Assembly: GCF_028765165.1 (NCBI RefSeq)
Contig: NZ_JARADB010000009.1
Location: 98,791-162,790 of the forward strand
Source of the DNA: Paenibacillus sp. MAHUQ-63
GTDB taxonomy: Bacteria; Bacillota; Bacilli; Paenibacillales; NBRC-103111
DNA length: 64,000 bases
Reading direction: 5' to 3'
Shown: positions 38,313 to 47,160 of the stretch, in pieces
How positions within the stretch are numbered: position 1 is the first letter of the stretch
Layout: the number at the start of each line of letters is the position of its first letter
Made by a program: the position numbers and the translations under genes
The notes under the pieces: model-generated
Database searches by the model: none
What the model saw: only the letters and a program-made list of their open reading frames with translations
What the model was told of the DNA's origin: nothing

Positions 38313-39230
38313 ATGGATACGGTGATCCAGACTGCCTCACAGACCAGGAAGAAATCGCATGCCTTCCGCAAGCATGAACAGGCGACCGCATTCTGGTTTA
38401 TTTTGCCCGCGATCGCTTTGCTGCTCGTTTTCGTGTTCTACCCGATGCTGCAAGCCTTCGTCATCAGCTTCAAAAACTACTCGCTTGTAGGCGCGGGCGA
38501 TGTGTTCGTCGGATGGGACAACTATGTGCAGCTGATGAAGGACCAAGCTTTTATAAACAGTCTGAAGCATTCGTTCTATTTCGCCGTTATCGTTATTCCG
38601 GTTCAGACGAGCATTGCGCTGGGACTGGCGCTTTTGATTCAGAGAAAAACAGCCGGTACGGCTCTGTTCCGCACGCTCTATTTCATTCCCGTGATTATAT
38701 CCACTGCGGTCGCAGCGACGGTGTTTAAGCTCATCTACAACAAGGAGTTCGGGCTGCTCAACAGCGTGCTGAAGGCGATGCATCTGCCGGCAACAAGCTT
38801 CCTTTCCGATCCGGATACGGCGATGAACGGCATTATTGTGCTCGGTATATGGAAGGGCGCAGGCTTTTTCATGATTATATTTCTTGCGGGATTGAACAAT
38901 ATTTCCCCTGATCTGTACGAGGCTGCCCGGGTCGACGGCGCTTCGCGGATACAGCAGTTTGCCAAGATTACGCTGCCGCTGCTGAACCGGACGATGGCCT
39001 TCGTGGTCATTATGACGACGATCGACGCAATTAAGCTGTCAGGGCTCGTGTTCGTCATGACAAACGGGGGACCGAACAGCTCGACGGAGACAGTTGTTTT
39101 CTATATCTACAAGCAGGCGTTTACCCAGATGCGGATGGGGTATGCGACAGCGGCGGCCTTCGTCCTGTTCGCGATCGTGCTGGCGATTTCGCTTATCCAG
39201 ATGAAGCTGTTTAATAAAGATGCGGATTAA
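38313..39230 (+). CDS. ABC sugar permease, MalF-like
   Basis: The product has 305 residues from the ATG at 38313, preferred over one 15 bp upstream because GGAGAG is spaced for it. Six transmembrane helices (first LPAIALLLVFVFYPMLQAF) and the ABC docking loop EAARVDGASRIQQFAKITLP near residue 215 identify a binding-protein-dependent sugar permease. It pairs with the next gene. The cognate binding protein is most likely the lipoprotein at 31355. Confidence 0.92.
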   Translation: MDTVIQTASQTRKKSHAFRKHEQATAFWFILPAIALLLVFVFYPMLQAFVISFKNYSLVGAGDVFVGWDNYVQLMKDQAFINSLKHSFYFAVIVIPVQTSIALGLALLIQRKTAGTALFRTLYFIPVIISTAVAATVFKLIYNKEFGLLNSVLKAMHLPATSFLSDPDTAMNGIIVLGIWKGAGFFMIIFLAGLNNISPDLYEAARVDGASRIQQFAKITLPLLNRTMAFVVIMTTIDAIKLSGLVFVMTNGGPNSSTETVVFYIYKQAFTQMRMGYATAAAFVLFAIVLAISLIQMKLFNKDAD

Positions 39231-39247
39231 ATAAGGGGGGAACCGCT

Positions 39248-40084
39248 GTGAAAACGATAGCCAACACCATTAGACTCATCGTCATGATCGTCATCGCGCT
39301 GATTTCGGTCGCTCCGATCGTATGGATGGCGGCTGGGGCGTTCCGGCCTTATCAGGAGCTTTTCCGATATACGTCGCTGGACATTCATTTGCTTATTCCT
39401 GTGGACTGGACGTGGCGCAATTTCCATAATGTTATTTTCAATACCAGGAATCCGTTCCTTCGCTATATGTGGAATACATTATTCGTCGCTTCTGTTGTTA
39501 CCGCAGGCGTGCTGATCATTAACGCCATGGCGGCTTTCGCGTTCGCCAAGCTTAGATTTCGTTGCAAGACCGTCCTGTTCGCCTTGTTCATGTCTGCGAT
39601 GATCATTCCGGGGGAAGTTACGCTCGTGCCGAATTATTTGCTCATGCATGATTTGGGCTGGCTCAATTCGTACAAGGCGCTGATCGTGCCTTCGATGCTG
39701 TCGGTATTCGGCATTTTCATGCTGCGGCAATTTTTCGCGGAAGTTCCTGGTGAAATGATGGAGGCGGCGCGCATAGACGGGGCCGGCTTGCCGCGCACCT
39801 TCGTATCGATCGTGCTACCGGCGGCAGTACCGGCTTTGATTACATTAGGTTTGATGACCTTCCTTGGCAATTGGGACTCGTACCTCTGGCCGCTTATTGT
39901 CATTAACGATCAGAAAATGCAGATGATTCAAGTCGGCATTGCCGCCTTTTCCTCCAATGAAGGGACGGACTGGTCCAAAGTGCTTGCGGCCAATACGTTG
40001 TCGACGGCGCCGATTCTGCTGTTGTTCCTTTTTCTACAGCGGTACTATATTCAGGGGATTACGATGTCGGGCATAAAAGGATAG
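39248..40084 (+). CDS. ABC sugar permease, MalG-like
   Basis: The product has 278 residues and starts at a GTG with AAGGGGGGAA upstream. Six helices and the docking loop EAARIDGAGLPRTFVSIVLP near residue 175 mark the second subunit. The C-terminus FLQRYYIQGITMSGIKG is the typical end of this family. It is 17 bp after its partner, and the two would form the channel that takes up fructo-oligosaccharides. Confidence 0.93.
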   Translation: MKTIANTIRLIVMIVIALISVAPIVWMAAGAFRPYQELFRYTSLDIHLLIPVDWTWRNFHNVIFNTRNPFLRYMWNTLFVASVVTAGVLIINAMAAFAFAKLRFRCKTVLFALFMSAMIIPGEVTLVPNYLLMHDLGWLNSYKALIVPSMLSVFGIFMLRQFFAEVPGEMMEAARIDGAGLPRTFVSIVLPAAVPALITLGLMTFLGNWDSYLWPLIVINDQKMQMIQVGIAAFSSNEGTDWSKVLAANTLSTAPILLLFLFLQRYYIQGITMSGIKG

Positions 40085-40161
40085 GGCTTTACTGGTTTGC
40101 ACGCATACCTAATTAAAGCTGGTCGAAAGGACTGTATAAACCGGGTGAAAGGAAGCTTAAG

Positions 40162-41136
40162 ATGAATTATGATGTAATTGCAATAGGGGAATTCTTGATT
40201 GACTTTACACCGTATGGCGTATCCGATGCCGGGCAGCCGGTCTACGAGCGCAATCCGGGAGGCGCGCCTGTGAATGTCGCGGCGGCGATGGCAAAGCTGG
40301 GCGGGAAGAGCGGTTTTATCGGCAAAGTAGGCGCGGATCCGTTCGGAACATATTTGCGGCAAGCGCTGCTGGAATATGGCATCACAGAACAGGGGCTCGT
40401 TACCACGGCAGAGGCGCATACGACGATGGCTTTCGTTCAGCTGGATGCGCAAGGGGAGCGGTCGTTTCATTTCTCGCGAAGTCCCGGTGCGGATCAACTG
40501 CTGCGTGAGGATGAAGTGAACCTGGCGCTGCTGGAGGGAGCCCGCATTTGCCATTTCGGATCGATCTCGATGACAGTGGAGCCCGCCTGTTCGGCGACCG
40601 TTTATGCTGTAAGCAAGGCTAAGGAGAGTGGAGCGCTTATCTCGTATGATCCGAACTGGCGGCCTTCTTTATGGGAGAGCGGTCAACAAGCGAGGAAGGC
40701 GATAGCGGCTGGACTGGATCTGGCCGATCTGGTTAAGGTATCGGAAGAGGAGCTTACGTTCCTTACGGGGGAGGCGGATATTCAGCTGGCCTCGCATCAG
40801 TTGGCGGAGCGGCATCGCATTGGGCTTGTGCTGGTCACGGCCGGGCGGGCCGGTTCCTATTACCGGCTGGGCAGCAAATGGGGCAAGGTCGACAGTTTTC
40901 CTGTACGGACGGTGGATACGACGGGGGCGGGCGACGGTTTTCTGGGCGCTTTCCTATACCGGGTGCTTCAGGCCGGCAAGCCTGTGCAGGGATGGAGCGA
41001 GGATGAGCTGCGGCAAGCGCTGACTTTCGCGAATGCGGCAGGAGCCTTGGCGACAACCCGCAAAGGGGCGATTCCGTCGCTGGGGACGATGGCGGAGATA
41101 GAAACACTGATGCAGTCGAAGGGAGAAGGCGTATGA
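40162..41136 (+). CDS. PfkB-family fructokinase
   Basis: The product has 324 residues. The PfkB signatures are GGAPVNVAAAMAKLGGKSGF (near 34) and VDTTGAGDGFLGAF (near 250, with the catalytic Asp in GAGDG). It phosphorylates fructose to fructose 6-phosphate with ATP in the cytoplasm. It lies between the sugar permeases and a cytoplasmic GH32 enzyme and overlaps the latter by 4 bp (ATGA), which makes fructose the natural substrate. Ribokinase-like sugars cannot be excluded from sequence alone. Confidence 0.9.
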   Translation: MNYDVIAIGEFLIDFTPYGVSDAGQPVYERNPGGAPVNVAAAMAKLGGKSGFIGKVGADPFGTYLRQALLEYGITEQGLVTTAEAHTTMAFVQLDAQGERSFHFSRSPGADQLLREDEVNLALLEGARICHFGSISMTVEPACSATVYAVSKAKESGALISYDPNWRPSLWESGQQARKAIAAGLDLADLVKVSEEELTFLTGEADIQLASHQLAERHRIGLVLVTAGRAGSYYRLGSKWGKVDSFPVRTVDTTGAGDGFLGAFLYRVLQAGKPVQGWSEDELRQALTFANAAGALATTRKGAIPSLGTMAEIETLMQSKGEGV

Positions 41137-42635
41137 GTGAGCGATTGGATGAACGGGAACAAAACGCGAAGCATGAGCGGTATGTGGAGCGGGCTGGTGC
41201 GGTATTGGAGGGTAAAGCGGCCGGGATGGGAGACGACAGCTACAGACTGCGCTATCATTTGATGCCGCCGGCAGGCTGGATGAACGATCCGAACGGACTC
41301 ATTTATTATCAAAATGAATATCATGCTTTCTATCAGCACTACCCGTACGAATCCTCTTGGGGGCCGATGCATTGGGGGCATGCCAAAAGTAAAGACCTCG
41401 TGAACTGGGAACACCTTCCGGTTGCTCTCGCTCCTTCGGAGACGTACGACGCGGGAGAGACCGGCGGCTACGGCTGCTGGTCGGGCAGCGCTGTCGATGA
41501 TGACGGCGTGCTGACACTGATCTATACGGGACATGTCGACGGGCGAACACCGACGGAAGTCCAGTGTCTGGCGACAAGCGGCGACGGGGTGATCTTCCGC
41601 AAGGAGGCCGGCAACCCGGTCGTTGCCGGACCGCCGGAAGAAGGCGGCTTCGGTTTCCGTGATCCGAAAGTATGGCGTCATGACGGGGCTTGGTACATGG
41701 TCGTCGGTTACGGCAAAGACGGCTTGGGCAAAGCGCTCCTGTATACTTCGCCGAATCTGCGCAATTGGCGCTATCTGGGCGCAGCCGCCGAAAGCGACGG
41801 TACGATGGGCGATATGTGGGAATGCCCGGATTTGTTTCCTTTAGGCACAGGTGACGACCATGTCCTTATCATTTCCCCGATGAATATGGGGGCGACGAAG
41901 ACGATGTATATGACCGGCTCGCTAAATTACGAGACGGGGGTTTTCGAGCGCCGTTATGCCGAGCGGCTGGATTACGGGTTCGACTTCTACGCTCCGCAAA
42001 CGTTCGCCGACGATAGCGGCCGGCGCATCCTGTTCGGTTGGATGAATATTTGGGGGGCCCGCATGCCGGAGCAGGAGCGGGGCTGGATGGGGGCGTTCAC
42101 ACTGCCCCGCGAGCTGACGCTGGCGGAGGACGGCACGCTGCGGATGCGGCCTGCAGCGGAGTTGACCGCGCTGCGCGGAGAGCACCGGCGTGTGAGCGGG
42201 CTTACCGTCGGCGCCGGTACGGTGGTGGCGCTGCCGGGCGTGGCCGGCGATTCGCTGGAGATTATCGCCGTCTATGATGTGAGCAATTCCGCTGAGCATG
42301 CGGAATTCGGCCTGCTGCTGCGCTGCTCGGAAGACGGCTCTGAGTACACCAAGGTGGTGTACTCGGCGGCTGAGCGCAAGCTTGGCGTTGACCGCACGCG
42401 CGCCGGCGCCGGCGACGCGGGCGTCAGCGAGGTGCAGCTGGAGCCGCTGGCGGACGGGCGCGTGAAGCTGCACCTGTTCCTCGACCGCTCGTCGGTCGAG
42501 CTGTTCGCCAATGACGGGATGAAGACCGTCACGAACCGGATCTATCCGGCGGCGGACAGCGTCGGCATCAAGCTGTTTGCCGAGAGGGGAGCGGCTCGGC
42601 TGGAGAGCTTGGATGCTTGGCAGCTGGGGGAGTGA
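41133..42635 (+). CDS. Cytoplasmic GH32 beta-fructofuranosidase (sucrose/sucrose-6-phosphate hydrolase type)
   Basis: The product has 500 residues and no signal peptide. The nucleophile motif is PAGWMNDPNGLIYY near residue 50, the second Asp is in FRDPKVW, and the acid/base Glu is in WECPDLFPLG near 232. A beta-sandwich with SSVELFANDG closes the protein. With an ABC rather than a PTS importer in the operon, sucrose and short fructo-oligosaccharides are likelier substrates than sucrose 6-phosphate. It is the last gene of the operon and is coupled to fructokinase by an ATGA overlap. Confidence 0.93.
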   Translation: MSERLDEREQNAKHERYVERAGAVLEGKAAGMGDDSYRLRYHLMPPAGWMNDPNGLIYYQNEYHAFYQHYPYESSWGPMHWGHAKSKDLVNWEHLPVALAPSETYDAGETGGYGCWSGSAVDDDGVLTLIYTGHVDGRTPTEVQCLATSGDGVIFRKEAGNPVVAGPPEEGGFGFRDPKVWRHDGAWYMVVGYGKDGLGKALLYTSPNLRNWRYLGAAAESDGTMGDMWECPDLFPLGTGDDHVLIISPMNMGATKTMYMTGSLNYETGVFERRYAERLDYGFDFYAPQTFADDSGRRILFGWMNIWGARMPEQERGWMGAFTLPRELTLAEDGTLRMRPAAELTALRGEHRRVSGLTVGAGTVVALPGVAGDSLEIIAVYDVSNSAEHAEFGLLLRCSEDGSEYTKVVYSAAERKLGVDRTRAGAGDAGVSEVQLEPLADGRVKLHLFLDRSSVELFANDGMKTVTNRIYPAADSVGIKLFAERGAARLESLDAWQLGE

Positions 42636-42672
42636 TCCGCTTCGCAGGGGCCGGGCAGCACGACTGCCGTGA

Positions 42673-42721
42673 AAAAGGCTGTCTACTCAAGGCTTAACGA
42701 AGCCTGGGCAGACAGCCTTTT
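42673..42721 (+). terminator. Terminator of the fructan operon
   Basis: AAAAGGCTGTCT and AGACAGCCTTTT form the outer stem, with AGGCT/AGCCT inside. Confidence 0.85.
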
Positions 42722-42924
42722 GTGGTGTGGCCGATGGGCGCTCCCTCTAGGCGGCAGCTAGTGAACCAGGGCGCCGCCAATCTGCGGAAGACTAGCTGCA
42801 TGTACGGGCTGCAAGTCGGCCGAGGGCCGTTCGCCGGACCGAGGGTTGCGGTCGCTGCGGGCCGACCGGGCCTGCTTGCGGCGGCTATGCCGAGGCACCG
42901 GAGAGCAGACGCGCTCCTCCACGT

Positions 42925-43109
42925 TTAACGGACAGTACGGCCGTAATTTGTGCCAGGAGCGCGAGCTAGCCGATCTAACGGACACCCGTGTCCTTATTTG
43001 CCGAGATCGGTGCGGTATCGCACTGATTTTGGGCAAATAGCTGCACGTGTGTCCGTTAGATCATGAATTCGGCCGCAAAAGGCCGAATAAGGGCTGCTGT
43101 GTCCGTTAG
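42925..43109. repeat. Four-motif palindromic element, family A, copy 2 (185 bp)
   Basis: TTAACGGACAG (degenerate) at 42925, CTAACGGACAC at 42975, and GTGTCCGTTAG at 43049 and 43099. The inner hairpin (TATTTGCC/GGCAAATA) and the ATTCGGCC/GGCCGAAT hairpin match copy 1. The rest of this 900-bp gap (42722-42924, 43110-43301) shows no credible gene. Confidence 0.85.
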
Positions 43110-43301
43110 GGGGAGTTCGCAGCCAGCCGGGGCAAGCCTGACTGCGGCCCACGGATCAGCAGAGCAATCGTCTCGATGATACCCGGCTTTACACATCATA
43201 TATCCGCTTGCAGCCAAGTCCCCGAGTTATGTCCTCGACTTCACGCACGCATCTGTCTGCAGATTTGCCCCGGCCTCCTCCTTGCTGCATATCTATATGA
43301 T

Positions 43302-43367
43302 TTTTCGAATAGAATCGCCGATTTCCCGCGATCATTTTCGAGTACAACCGCCGATTTCCCGCGATCA
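43302..43367. repeat. Tandem 33-bp repeat, two units
   Basis: Units at 43302-43334 and 43335-43367 share TTTTCGA at the start and CGCCGATTTCCCGCGATCA at the end and differ at only a few middle bases. They lie about 170 bp before the AraC gene. Confidence 0.75.
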
Positions 43368-43538
43368 CCGATGAATATATACGATGTGTCGGATCAAGCC
43401 CGATCCGGACTCCCTTACACCCCTCTGCGCACCGCCTGATAGGCCAGCGGAACTCTGGTTGAAAGCACTTACTTTCCAATCCTCCCGGATTCTTTTAGAA
43501 TAGAAAGATCCTATGAAGAACGGAGAATCCCAATCCCC

Positions 43539-44408
43539 ATGTCCGCCGAGTCGATTTTCAATCAAAAGCTGCAGCCGTACATCCGTTACGCGGACCTGCT
43601 GCACTTCCAGCAATGGATTACGCCGCCGAGAATCATCACCGATTATATGCTGCTTTATGTGCAGAATGGGTCATTCCGCCTGCGGGTAGAGGGAGAGCAA
43701 TATGAGGTGAAGCAGGGGCAGTTCATTTTCGTCCAGCCGGGCATCGTGCATCAGATGGAATCCCAGTCGCAGTTGACGCTTTTGTCGCTGCATTTGGAGC
43801 TGTTCCCCTACTTGGCGGAGAATCGCCCCGAAATGATCGTGCCGGTCGACCAAGGCTATAATCCCGATGCAGTTGCGATGCAGCCAAATTTGAAAGCTTA
43901 CGCGGATATCGCGATTCCGTATGTGCTCAAGCTGCCCAGACACGAATGGATGCTGGAGTCGCTGCAGCAGGCAATCGCGCACTGGAACCGCAAGAACGCC
44001 CTCGATTTCCTCCAGGCGCAGGTGCATGCTGCAGAGATGGTGCTGGAAATTTTGAAAGAGTACACGACCGACATCACGACCGAGCATAACCGCTCCACTT
44101 CGCTGAATTGGGTTCCCGCCTATATGCAGTACCAGCTGGCCGAGCCGCTCACCGTGGAGGAAATGGCCCATAAGGCGCTCATGTCCCGTTCTTACTTCTC
44201 CATGCATTTCCGCGCGCAATTCGGCATGGCCCCCCATCAATATTTGCTCAAGCTGCGTCTCGACTACGCGACGGAGCTGCTGCGAAGCACGGCTTTACCG
44301 CTTCAGGACATCGCGGACAGCTGCGGCTTCTCGAGTGTGCACCACTTTTCAAAAATGTATAAACTCCGCTTCGGATGCCCGCCAAGTCAAATCAGACGCA
44401 AATCATGA
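43539..44408 (+). CDS. AraC-family transcriptional activator
   Basis: The product has 289 residues. A cupin sensor (MLLYVQNGSFRLRVEGEQYE, then KQGQFIFVQPGIVHQ) is followed by two helix-turn-helix units (LTVEEMAHKALMSRSYFSMH and LQDIADSCGFSSVHHFSKMY). The ATG at 43539 has only a distant GGAG. It is followed after 120 bp by a two-gene unit in the same direction, whose promoter has AraC-type direct repeats, so it is probably the activator of that unit rather than of the fructan operon. Confidence 0.85.
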   Translation: MSAESIFNQKLQPYIRYADLLHFQQWITPPRIITDYMLLYVQNGSFRLRVEGEQYEVKQGQFIFVQPGIVHQMESQSQLTLLSLHLELFPYLAENRPEMIVPVDQGYNPDAVAMQPNLKAYADIAIPYVLKLPRHEWMLESLQQAIAHWNRKNALDFLQAQVHAAEMVLEILKEYTTDITTEHNRSTSLNWVPAYMQYQLAEPLTVEEMAHKALMSRSYFSMHFRAQFGMAPHQYLLKLRLDYATELLRSTALPLQDIADSCGFSSVHHFSKMYKLRFGCPPSQIRRKS

Positions 44409-44416
44409 AAAAGACG

Positions 44417-44475
44417 TTTTGATAAATTACCTATGCATTTTGACAAAGCCAGAGAGTCGCTTAGCCCCCTATAAT
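44417..44475 (+). promoter_or_regulatory. AraC-type direct repeats and -10 box
   Basis: TTTTGATAAA (44417) and TTTTGACAAA (44438) are exactly 21 bp apart. The second abuts the place of the -35 box for TATAAT at 44470-44475. No good -35 hexamer has the right spacing. AGCCAGAGAG is also repeated at 44447 and 44478. Confidence 0.65.
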
Positions 44476-44528
44476 GAAGCCAGAGAGCGAACATAAACAT
44501 CACTTCATGATAGGGAGGCTGCCAGGCG

Positions 44529-45797
44529 ATGCCGGGAACTGCGTATGTAGGCATTCTTCATCCATATGAAACGGGCAGGTACAGCGTGGAGCAGAACTCC
44601 AAGCTGCTGCGAAGATACAGCTATATTCATGAGCGGCTGTTTCGCTGCGCCGCCGGCCAGCTTCCGGCGAGAAGCCATTGGCACCTTAAGGCTGCGCTCG
44701 GCAAGCATCTCTATGAAGACGCTGAAGCGGTCGGATCGCTGCGCCGCCGCATGATGGAGCTGCGAACGTCTCCGATGATGCTGCACAAAGAGCCGAACAT
44801 CTCGCTGGCGCTGCTGTTCGATGAGCTTATCCATGCTGAGAGCGACATGGAGCTGCTGGTAGGCATCTACCGAGTGGTGAAGCCGGCATTGCTGAAAGCG
44901 TATACGCAGCATATGGCGGACACGCAGCAGCTGGTGGACTATCCGACCATTCGCCTGCTGAGGGGACTCTGTACCGATTTGCAGGAAGCGATCGCGTGGG
45001 GCGAAAGCATGATTCAGACGCTGCAAAGCGAGGGTGAGTCCGTGGCGCAGGCCGAAGAGTTCGAGCGCCGGATCGGCTCTTTCCTGGCTGCAGCCGGCGG
45101 TATGACCGGCGAGCAAGGCGCTTCGATTAAGCTGCCGCCCCGCTGGCGTTCGGGCACGGCCTACGAAATGCCGAGGCAGGCCGTTCGCGACGCCAAGCGC
45201 ATGGGCCCGCCGGCACTCGGCCGCACCGCCATCCCGGGTCAATCCGATGACCCTGTGCGCGTGAAGCTGCTAAGTATGATGAAATCCCGGCAAGAGGAAA
45301 TGGCGGCGGTAGAAAATGTGGCGAGCGTTATCTACGATCAAGCGAATATGCCGTGGGAGTTTTATCAGGACCTGGCGCGCCATCTATGGGATGAAGTGCG
45401 GCATGCGCTGTTCGGGCAGGCGGCGATGGAGGCGGAGGGTATTGATTGGATGGCGCTCCGGCAGTATGTCGGCGGTTACGACCCGCTGATCGTCAAGCAC
45501 CCGGCCCAGCGTTATGCGATTCTTAGCATCGGCTTCGAAGAGAAGGCGATGCGGCGCCCGGGCAAAATCGCCGAATACGAGTTTTGCCGGGATGAAGCGA
45601 AGCACAAGCTGATGGAACGGTTCCAGGATTATGACTGGGCGGATGAAGTGACGCATGCCGCTTTCGGAAGGAAGTGGACGCCGGAGCTGTTTGGCGAGGA
45701 TCTCGATTACGTGCGCCAGGTGGCGGATTACGAATTTGAAGAGCGGCAGAAAGCCTTTGAGGCATGGGCCAAACGGGAAGGGAATGAAGACAAATGA
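44529..45797 (+). CDS. Ferritin-like diiron protein of unknown function
   Basis: The product has 422 residues, mostly helical. Four ExxH motifs are visible: DELIHAE near residue 99, DEVRHALFG near 288, DEAKH near 356 and DEVTHAAFG near 372. A diiron four-helix bundle normally uses two ExxH, so an extra or duplicated metal site is possible. DEVTHAAFGRKW is like the end of DUF455 ferritin-like proteins. The ATG at 44529 has AGGGAGG about 10 bases upstream. It overlaps the FAD oxidoreductase by 4 bp (ATGA). A diiron oxidase or oxygenase fed by the flavoprotein is my inference. Confidence 0.7.
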   Translation: MPGTAYVGILHPYETGRYSVEQNSKLLRRYSYIHERLFRCAAGQLPARSHWHLKAALGKHLYEDAEAVGSLRRRMMELRTSPMMLHKEPNISLALLFDELIHAESDMELLVGIYRVVKPALLKAYTQHMADTQQLVDYPTIRLLRGLCTDLQEAIAWGESMIQTLQSEGESVAQAEEFERRIGSFLAAAGGMTGEQGASIKLPPRWRSGTAYEMPRQAVRDAKRMGPPALGRTAIPGQSDDPVRVKLLSMMKSRQEEMAAVENVASVIYDQANMPWEFYQDLARHLWDEVRHALFGQAAMEAEGIDWMALRQYVGGYDPLIVKHPAQRYAILSIGFEEKAMRRPGKIAEYEFCRDEAKHKLMERFQDYDWADEVTHAAFGRKWTPELFGEDLDYVRQVADYEFEERQKAFEAWAKREGNEDK

Positions 45798-47065
45798 CGA
45801 ATGATAAGCGGACTTACGATTTTCAAAGACAAATAGAGACTTACGATCGAGCCGATGTAGTGGTCATTGGCGGAGGGCCTGCCGGAACGGCGGCTGCGAT
45901 CTCTGCAGCCAGACGCGGCAAGAAGGTGATTGTGCTGGAGAAATCCGGGCAGCTCGGCGGCATGGGGACGCTGGGGAACGTCAGTATTTTCATGCCGATC
46001 GGGAATGTGACCGGAATCTATCGGGAGATGATCGCCGAGGTGCTTGCCGAATATTTGCCGGAGCATCACGATGTGTCCATTGCCCCGCAATATTCGCCGT
46101 TTGAGCTCAGACATTATTTGAATGAGAAAATGAAGAAAGAAGGCGTCGAAGTCATTTATCACACGGAGTTCGTCGGTGCGGTTAAGAACGGAAGCCGCTT
46201 GGAGGCCGTGGTCGCTTCGACCCGCGAAGGGCTGAAAGCATTTGAAGCGCTGCAGTTTATCGACTGCACGGGGGATGCCAGGGTCGCTCTCGATGCCGGG
46301 GTGCCGCATACCTCGGGAAGGGAAGGCGACGGGTTGACACAGCCGATGACGCTTATGTTCATGATGCAGAACACGGGGAAGCCGGTAACTCCGATTTTGC
46401 CGGAAGGCTGCTACTATTACGAGAACGTGTCCGACCTCCCGCAGGGACGGCACTTGTATTGGGAGCGCAACAAGGACGGGCAGCTGCTCGTGAACATGAC
46501 CCGGGTCAAAGGAAACGGCGCCACGATCAAGGATGTCAATTACGCAGAGACCGAGGCGCTCAGACAGGTGTTCTCCATTGTGCATTACTTGCAGCGGAAC
46601 GGCTTCGAGACGTACGCGCTGTCTCATGTAGCCAATCAGGTCGGCGTGCGGGAAACGAATCAAATTCAAGGACTATATACGCTCACCGAGCACGACGTGG
46701 TGGAAGGACGCCGCTTCCCGGATGTTGTGGCTCAGACCAATTATGAGATCGACATCCACAGTCCTGACGGGAAGAAGACGACGGACGAACGCAAAGTCAG
46801 CGGCTACGATATTCCGTACCGCTGTATGGTGCCGGCTGCCATCGACAATTTGCTGGTGGCGGGACGCGCGATCTCCGCTACGCATGTCGCCATGTCTTCC
46901 ATGCGCGTGCAGCCGACCTGCTATGCGCTGGGTCAGGCGGCCGGCATCGCAGCATCAATTGCCGTAGACCGTTCCTGCGAGATTCGGCATGTGCCGATCG
47001 ATGCGCTGCATGACGGGTTGCGCGAGATGAACGTCGTGTTTCATAAACTGGCTTCTTATTCGTAG
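45794..47065 (+). CDS. FAD-dependent oxidoreductase (FAD_oxidored family)
   Basis: The product has 423 residues. The dinucleotide fold is ADVVVIGGGPAGTAAAISA (residues 16-34) followed by KKVIVLEKSGQLGGMGT. The C-terminal FAD site is MRVQPTCYALGQAAGIAA near 375. LIDCTGDARVALDAG-like text near 157 is typical of the PF12831 family, whose members are mostly uncharacterised or linked to precorrin, thiazole or succinate-like chemistry. Its substrate is unknown. Translational coupling to the ferritin-like protein suggests one function. The final MQPT-type Cys in PTCYALG may face the flavin. Confidence 0.85.
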   Translation: MTNDKRTYDFQRQIETYDRADVVVIGGGPAGTAAAISAARRGKKVIVLEKSGQLGGMGTLGNVSIFMPIGNVTGIYREMIAEVLAEYLPEHHDVSIAPQYSPFELRHYLNEKMKKEGVEVIYHTEFVGAVKNGSRLEAVVASTREGLKAFEALQFIDCTGDARVALDAGVPHTSGREGDGLTQPMTLMFMMQNTGKPVTPILPEGCYYYENVSDLPQGRHLYWERNKDGQLLVNMTRVKGNGATIKDVNYAETEALRQVFSIVHYLQRNGFETYALSHVANQVGVRETNQIQGLYTLTEHDVVEGRRFPDVVAQTNYEIDIHSPDGKKTTDERKVSGYDIPYRCMVPAAIDNLLVAGRAISATHVAMSSMRVQPTCYALGQAAGIAASIAVDRSCEIRHVPIDALHDGLREMNVVFHKLASYS

Positions 47066-47075
47066 TGACGGAGAA

Positions 47076-47156
47076 AACCTAGTCGCAGTGAACTGCACCT
47101 CCAATTCTTCAATGGTGTTTAACCATGGGGGGCATTTCACGCACTAGGTTTTTTTA
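47076..47156. terminator. Large hairpin terminator after the FAD gene
   Basis: AACCTAGT (47076) pairs with ACTAGGTT (47143-47150), with AGTGAA/TTCAC pairing inside, then TTTTT. It is also placed to act for the convergent LysM-3D gene. Confidence 0.6.
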
Positions 47157-47160
47157 CCGT

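Noticed and set aside
43459..43476. Catabolite-responsive element before the AraC gene (GAAAG...CTTTC)
   Set aside because: It lacks the central CG and the spacing of the cre consensus.
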